The notes under the pieces were generated by a model. The model saw nothing but the letters and a program-made list of their open reading frames with translations, did no database searches and was not told the origin of the DNA. A stretch of 64,000 nt of DNA, from NCBI RefSeq assembly GCF_000002235.5, contig NW_022145611.1, forward strand, positions 18,015,633-18,079,632, given 5' to 3'. Below are positions 57,818-64,000 of the stretch, piece by piece. This stretch comes from Strongylocentrotus purpuratus. Taxonomy: Eukaryota > Echinodermata > Echinoidea > Camarodonta > Strongylocentrotidae. A program made the translations under genes and the position numbers. How positions within the stretch are numbered: position 1 is the stretch's first letter; each line of letters begins with the position of its first letter.

Positions 57818-60800
57818 AGCTTTAGATTCACCACAAGTCTATATTAAGGAGAGAAATTTTCTTCGAATACTCTATTGGTACAAGTTTCCCTATTGTCATA
57901 TACCTTTAATTTGTTTCCATCTTTTACCTCAAATTATTCTCCAATTGTCATTTTCACGATCACCCATTGATCTGGCAACTGGCTTCATTATCACGGTGGG
58001 AGTGGAAGGCGGGAGGGAAGGGTAAGGCTTGGTTGAAACTAAAGGGGGATAGAGGCTCCCCTTGTGGGACAACCATTCCACATTGATGTGGTTTTGCTCA
58101 ATAACTATGCTAAATACCTTTTTACTCAGAGCCCAATAATATAAACCAGATGCATAAAAAGAAAGGGCAAAAGATTTCTGCACATAATTCCTGAGCACAT
58201 TGGTTTTACGCCAGGATTCTAAAAGCTTTAAAATCCTTAATTTGGCAACACATTAGGAAGGCTCAAAATCTGTGTTTTTAAACAAAATGTGTAATTTGTT
58301 TCAACTTTTTGACAAATCATTCTTCAGAGAATAATTCTTCAGAGAATATTTCTAGAGACATTGTATTTTTGTTAGAACAAGTGTAGCATTAAAATAAAAA
58401 TATTATCGTTGCCCATATGAAGAACCATGTGTGATCAATAATTATTAAGCCCTAAAAAAAATGTCTGCCTTGATTATTACCAGGTTAAGGTTAAGGGCAA
58501 CGGCAGGTCACTTCTGAGAAACATGCTTCACATGCTTCACGGAATTAAATTTTTTAATCGCTAAAACTGTCATCCTAGTATAGCATCTTTAGAGGTGAAC
58601 GGTTTGAACACGATATGGTATACTTCTAACATTTGTTAAAGCTATTTCATGTAGCAGGTGCACTGTGACAACTTAAATTGATTATTTGAACTTAACCTTT
58701 ATGATATATTATACAGTAGGATCAAGGTAATGGCTGGAGGGTTCATTAATGTTTATTAATGGTGAAAAATGTTATGAATGCTCCTGTATTGGGTATAATA
58801 TACTACCACAAAAATTACTGATGTTAGCTATACGTAGCTTTAAAACCTTAACTTGTTGTTTTGGTATGCATGCATATCGTGTTGTTTGCATCGTTACCAA
58901 GGGGACAAATTCACCATGCATGCTTCAATGATCATTCAAAATATCCAACATTAATGTCATTTAAGTACATTCCCCATGTAAAACAGTTTTCGACATTTTA
59001 TTTCGTCACGTTTTAAGTGAGACCTTTGAGTAAGATAAGTGTATCCTTACGTTTCGCACACTAAAACCGGGACCAAGCAAATCGGACTGCGACGAGAAAA
59101 CGAATATGTATTTTTTTGTTTTTACTCCATTGCACAAATGGATCCTCCTACCTCTAATCTTTATGGACGACCATGAATAAAAACCTTTCATTATCAGTTT
59201 CTGTTTCCATCCAGATTTATTTCTGCCACTTTTTTCCGGATCTCTAACAATTTTCTTGCACACTGGGGTTTTTCACCGTCTTCGGGATGCGATATCTCAG
59301 CACGTACGTACGTGTGAGCGGCACTTGAGATCTAAAAGCCGCGCCATATGCTCGCATTGAGCGCATCCATTGTTGGACAAGTTTAAACAGTGCGCTGCTC
59401 TTTGCTCGGCCAATACTGGCGACATATTGCCCACCCAAAACCTTTTCTCGCAATCATCAGCTATTCATAACCCCTAATAATCACTTTTTATCACTGTCAC
59501 TCGGGAATGCTGCGAGTTTAAATACCATTCTCTTCTTCTCCTCCTCCCCTTGTTGGTTGTTTCTATTCTTTTTGCTCTTCGTTTTAAACGGGAATTTGTG
59601 CAAATGAAGCATGGTTGTCCATTTTGTAGTTGCATACCCCCGTATTCGCCAGCCAGCGCGTGCGAAACTGATGGCCAAGATCACACACTCTTGACTTTTT
59701 TGGGATATAATTAAGTTCGATTGTACTAAAAGTAGATAATGTACAGATTATGTTGTTTTTATTTTTCATCTAAGGGGCCGTTCTCGGAAAGAGTTTAAAC
59801 CATAATTATGTGTTACTAGTTAGTATAGGCCTATATAGTCAAAAGTCAGTCGCGATTCTAAAAGAAAATAAATAATGGATGAATTATGTTTTTTTTATTG
59901 ATGAGCAAAATAGTTCGAAAAGTAAACTGTACCAGACTTGCACAAGATATTAATACATTCAATAAATAATTCCCGGGCCACCCAAATAGCTTTATTTTCT
60001 TTTACTTTTTTGTTACTATATAGATTTGCTCAACTTAAGAGGAGATTATAATACTAATTATTTATCATTTGTAATTAAAATATTGTTTCCGTATAATGTT
60101 AGTGAGTGATAATATGTGAGGTAAGAGATCACACTTGAAACGCTCATCAATATTAAATTATTTAATTTACTCAAACTATAGAAATTCTTTGAAAAGTCTT
60201 TAATGTTCAATATCGAACCTGGCACAAAAAGAAATCTTCGTACTTCGTTTGAAATTCTAGCCGTCAACAGGATTCACTATAACCCCTTTTATAAATTTGT
60301 TAAGGTAAGCATGAAATTGACATCATCAATAAACCTCCAATGGTTCTCAAAACCGGGGTACGTGTCTTATCGAGGTATCTAACGATGGAATGATCAGTAG
60401 AAAGTTTCTTAGACTTCCATACCAATAATCCTCTACCATCGCACTCTAGCAAACTTTTCTTGTTTTCATCTGTCATGGAAATTAAATCTTGTCTAGTATA
60501 CAGACAAAATGGAGGAATTATTGGCCATCTTGACAGTCCCTTAATCACTCTTTATGATTCCATACTGAATCAAAATATGATACAAGACCAAAGAATGACT
60601 TACAAGGGGAGTTTTCTTGCGGGGCACAAGATGGTGAATATTGGTGATGCGGCTAAGTCGCCGTATCGCCTTTCATGAGGAACCGTTTACCAGCGCCATA
60701 GAGTTTTGCTTCTCACAAAACCACTGGGAGAGTTTAGAGCTCCGATAGCCGCCGGCAGAAATGCGAGCTACCTGGTCGAGCCGGCAAAAATCTGTTCAAC

Positions 60801-60860
60801 CACCGCTACGAACTCCGATACTCTTGGCGTGAGTTTTCTCCTTCTCCTCCTCGATCCCTA
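57818..60860. other. Gene desert, part 5
   Basis: I see no coding exon. Possible regulatory patches are at 59260-59480 (palindrome CACGTACGTACGTG near 59300, GCGCATCC, and TTCATAACCCCTAATAATCA) and 60640-60850 (CpG-richer, with GCCGCCGGC). A small tandem duplication, ATTCTTCAGAGAATA, lies at about 58319-58350. Confidence 0.3.
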
Positions 60861-60901
60861 CCCCCCCCCCCACCCTCTCTCTCTCTCTCTCTCTCTCTCT
60901 C
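60861..60901 (+). repeat. Poly-C and (CT)n tract
   Basis: About 11 C residues, then about 14 CT units. Confidence 0.95.
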
Positions 60902-61634
60902 CTTCTGAACCCCTCAAATGCACAGGGATGACTTCTCCGTGTGAATAGTATCCTATATATAATTTTGTATAACAACTCCGTGCCTCGAAGGCTTTTGCAA
61001 GTATATTTTTATCCATCCTTTTACCGCCATTATCATTTCTCCGTTCTGTATATATAATCGTTCGTTTTATAGTAAGACTCTAATCTCGCACCCCTTCCTC
61101 TCGCTCTTTTACACCCATCTCCACACAAGACCAAAGACCAATCTGTTTCATGGTCCATCTCAATTACATATTTGGTTTCAAATCTGGAGGCTATGGAAGG
61201 GCGGAGTGTAATCGCATGAATAAAGAGGCCCAATTTGTCGCCAGGATTTGGATTCATACTATTGATATTGAGGCGATTAACTAACTTCACAATGAATACA
61301 ATGTCAAACTTCGCGTGGTTTTCTGTTACATGTTGTTTCCTTCGCCGCAGACGTTGAATGTCTGACGGATTTAACTTTGCTCATGTTATCTTTTTTTTAA
61401 CACTTTCATTTGGGTAACACGTCTGCATTCTGAACTGTTTAAGCCACTATATAACTTTGCTTGATCAGTACATTTTCCTGAGGTAAAATTATGTATATTC
61501 AACTTTAACATAGATTTATGGACTCTGCTGTTTGTACAGTAAGCTGACCCGTGCATTATCAATTAATACATTGATAACAAGAGCGTGATATTTTACCGAA
61601 AATATACTACTTTCCTTCCTATATAATTGTGTAT

Positions 61635-61637
<3 letters not shown>

Positions 61638-61702
<65 letters not shown>
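61638..61702. repeat. (TA)n microsatellite
   Basis: About 31 TA units followed by TTAGGCCTATA. Confidence 0.97.
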
Positions 61703-61704
<2 letters not shown>

Positions 61705-62078
61705 GCCTATATCTTCTTCTAAATGCATCTTTCAAGTTCAGTACGAACAGTTTCCCACTCATACCTTCAATGATCATTTTGCTAGAAATTTGCCAGTCAT
61801 AGGAGGAAAGCTGTCTGCTTTCAGAGTTTTCAAGGTAAAAATGAAGCCTCCATGAATATTAAACTCAGACATTTCTCAACGGCTTATTTCTCTGTAAACG
61901 TTCCTGTAATGTAACAGAATTTAACAAAATATGGGAAGACCCCCCCCCCCCAGGCTGATGTTTTGAGATATTTTGAGGATGGCGACTTTTTTTTTCTTGC
62001 CAGTATCTTTATTAGCCACTATTTTCTTTTTCAAACTTATCCAATCTGTGTTACCCTTTTTCTTTCTATTTCTCCTCT

Positions 62079-62162
62079 CCTTCTTCTTCTTCTTCTTCTT
62101 CTTCTTCTTCTTCTTCTTCTTCTTCTTCTTCTTCTTCTTCATCTTCTTCTTGTTCTTGTTCT
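62079..62162 (+). repeat. (CTT)n microsatellite
   Basis: About 80 bases of TTC repeat ending in TTGTTCTTGTTC. It gives artificial poly-Phe, poly-Leu and poly-Lys frames. Confidence 0.97.
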
Positions 62163-63416
62163 CCATACCCTTTCCTTTACATAATACTTCCTTATTTCCT
62201 CATTCGATCTTTATTGTCTTCCAGCAGAAAGTTCTGAATATAATTCATGCTTGCAAAATGATTTCCAAAAACTAATCTTGTGACTCTCCGAAAAAAATTA
62301 GGGTTTTGAAAAGCTCCCGTTTCAATTTTTAAATGACTGCATGAAAAGGATAGAAATAATGGGACTTATATCCGAAATAAGATTGATACTACCTTTGATG
62401 ACGTATTTTGATAAAAGAAAAAAGAGTAGAACGTCTCGAATAATACTAATGATATCAGAAAGAAAACCGCTCACCACTATAGATTTGAGCAACTCTTAAT
62501 TTATTACACAATATGACATTAATTCAAGAATATGTCGTGTCAGAAATCAAGATTAATTCCGAATGTACTCCTCATCTCTTTATTCTAGATCCTGCTTATT
62601 GTCAAATATAATTATTATAGATGCTCTGGTTGCCTCATTAATCCCTCAAATTTAATTTTCTTGAAAGTGATGATAAATGAAATATCACCGGTCATTAATT
62701 ACTTATCTGAAGTGGAAAAAGGAGCTTGATCAAATTAATTTCGTTGCTCCCCCGTGATACGGCTGACGCATTCCTAATTCACTCTTCATCCGCCTTCTTT
62801 TTCTCTAAAGGACATTAAAAGGGACAGCAGCGAACTCTATCTGCACTCGGGTCCTAGCTTCCTGAGATGCGCCCAAGTAGGTATCAATTTTCGAATCATT
62901 AAGGCAAAATGGCATTGTTCACTCACTGTAATGTTTTGCCAAGCGGGGGTTTCTATCTGTACTTTCTTATTGATCGTCCAAGCTAAAACGATTTAGACTC
63001 TTCGCAGGCTTGGCGCGACCAAAACACCGAATAAAGGAAAGAGAAGATCCCGCGCGCTTTTTTGCTTTTCCGTTACGTTCTCTTCTTCCACCGCTATTAT
63101 CACTCTGCATTCAAATTACCCTCGTCATTCTTCGATTTTTTTTTCTCTCTCTCCATCGTCTCTTCCGTGACTTCTGGTCGAATCCGACTTTTAATATGCT
63201 CGCGCCGTGTTAATGTCTATTCGATACAAGGCTAATATTACGCATTAGGAATGACGTTGCCTGCGGGCGAGAGCGGGCTTTTTGGCGTAGCGCTTCTCTT
63301 CTTCCTAACACGATGGAGCTAATTTCGCCATGTCCCCAGGCTTCCTTTACCTGTCCGTATCACAGACAACTCGTCTCTTCCTCGTCCCCCTCTCTCTATT
63401 CCCCATGTTCTCTCTT

Positions 63417-63420
<4 letters not shown>
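62163..63420. promoter_or_regulatory. Non-coding interval with two candidate regulatory islands
   Basis: At 62690-62880 a unique stretch carries CATTAATTAC, GATCAAATTAATTT (homeodomain and TCF-like cores) and GACGCATTCC. At 63000-63330 is a GC-richer patch with GCGCGCTTTTTTGC, TGCGGGCGAGAGCGGGC and TGGCGTAGCGC. No exon is supported. Confidence 0.3.
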
Positions 63421-63456
<36 letters not shown>

Positions 63457-64000
63457 CCCCCTCTCTCTCTCTATCTCTTCTCTCTGTATCCAACCTCTCT
63501 CTTATCTTTTCTCTGTTTTTCTATCATCTTGGGTTTTTCCCCGTCCCATCCTTTACCTTCATTCTTTCCCCATTTCGATCATTTCATTGAGAAAATGTTA
63601 TATTTTCTCAAACAAATAAATTACATTTCCCATTATATCAGGGAGGTGTATCATTCTTTTACCGTGTCTTGTACTGCTACTTGACTTTCTATTATCTTCA
63701 AAATTAATTTTATAGAGGTCATAACCTTATGTTTTACTTTACATCATCGGTAATTTTCTTTCAATCCTTTCTTTCGCTTAGTCCTCATATTTCGTTTCTT
63801 CTCGTGCTCTCTCCTAATATTTCCGTCACTCATTAATGTTGTCTCTTGCCCTCCTCTCTCACCCTTATACCCCACCTACCCTCCCACCCCACTCTCTTTC
63901 TCTCCTTCTCTTTCTTGTTCCATCTCACTTTCTGTCTTTTTCTTCCTTTATATCCATCTTCCTTCTTTCCCTCGTCGCCTTTTCTCATGTTCTTCTTCCT
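63421..64000 (+). repeat. (CT)n microsatellite and pyrimidine-rich tail to window end
   Basis: About 18 CT units at 63421-63456, then CT-rich sequence to about 63500. The rest to the window end is C/T-rich on the plus strand (for example 63850-64000) without coding potential. Confidence 0.85.

Noticed and set aside
57631-57834. A poly-Arg open frame
   Set aside because: It is a translation of the (CTT)n microsatellite.
61921-62275. Poly-Lys, poly-Phe and poly-Leu open frames
   Set aside because: They are translations of the second (CTT)n microsatellite and flanking homopolymers.
1-64000. LTR retroelements, endogenous viruses, Polintons
   Set aside because: I saw no protease, integrase core, capsid or envelope motifs and no long direct terminal repeats. 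The only reverse transcriptase sequences are of non-LTR type.

Overview
This window is eukaryotic and most likely comes from an invertebrate deuterostome, with a sea-urchin-like or other echinoderm the best guess. The reasons are AT-rich sequence with GT-AG introns, an NK2-class homeobox gene of Nkx2.2 type, an L1/Tx1-like LINE, a tRNA-derived SINE with an echinoderm-type body, and frequent AGGCCT and AGATCT short-palindrome repeats. I see no bacterial genes, CRISPR arrays, rRNA, or LTR, retrovirus or Polinton-like sequence.

Layout. (1) Positions 1-954 hold a foldback element with arms of about 360 bp. (2) Positions 1.7-14.2 kb, minus strand, hold a six-coding-exon gene that I assembled from splice signals and codon phase. 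It encodes about 1280 aa: a KMT5A-like SET domain split over three exons, a 45-residue coding minisatellite, two Cys/His zinc-binding motifs, a Crypton-type tyrosine-recombinase-like domain and a SANT/Myb-like C-terminus. Every junction is phase-compatible. An NRF1 palindrome lies about 50 bp upstream of the ATG. Intron 1 carries a minisatellite of about 3 kb, intron 2 an antisense-to-window (minus-strand) LINE tail, and intron 3 a phase-matched alternative last exon that would give a short membrane-anchored isoform without SET. (3) Positions 14.5-20.4 kb are non-coding and include a 728-bp tandem duplication and a 141-bp tandem repeat. (4) Positions 20.4-24.7 kb hold a nearly intact LINE ORF2 with a poly(A) tail, a G-quadruplex-type tract and one apparent frameshift in a G run. 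(5) Positions 24.9-26.4 kb hold small palindromic repeats and a piggyBac-type MITE with TTAA target sites. (6) Positions 26.4-30.6 kb are intergenic. (7) Positions 30.6-35.7 kb, minus strand, hold a complete two-exon Nkx2.2 gene of 437 aa, with TN domain, homeodomain and NK2-specific domain. (8) Positions 35.7-64 kb are a gene desert of about 28 kb upstream of Nkx2.2. It contains a tRNA-SINE, a 226-bp near-perfect hairpin, microsatellites and several GC-richer islands that look regulatory, including E2F-like sites and an RFX X-box.

The most interesting object is the SET plus tyrosine-recombinase gene. It appears to be a host gene in which a histone-methyltransferase-type fold has been joined to a transposon-type recombinase and DNA-binding modules. 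Nkx2.2 and the neighbouring desert fit a developmental regulatory landscape. In deuterostomes nkx2.2 usually lies in the nkx2.1-nkx2.2-pax1/9-foxA pharyngeal cluster, but no other member is visible here.
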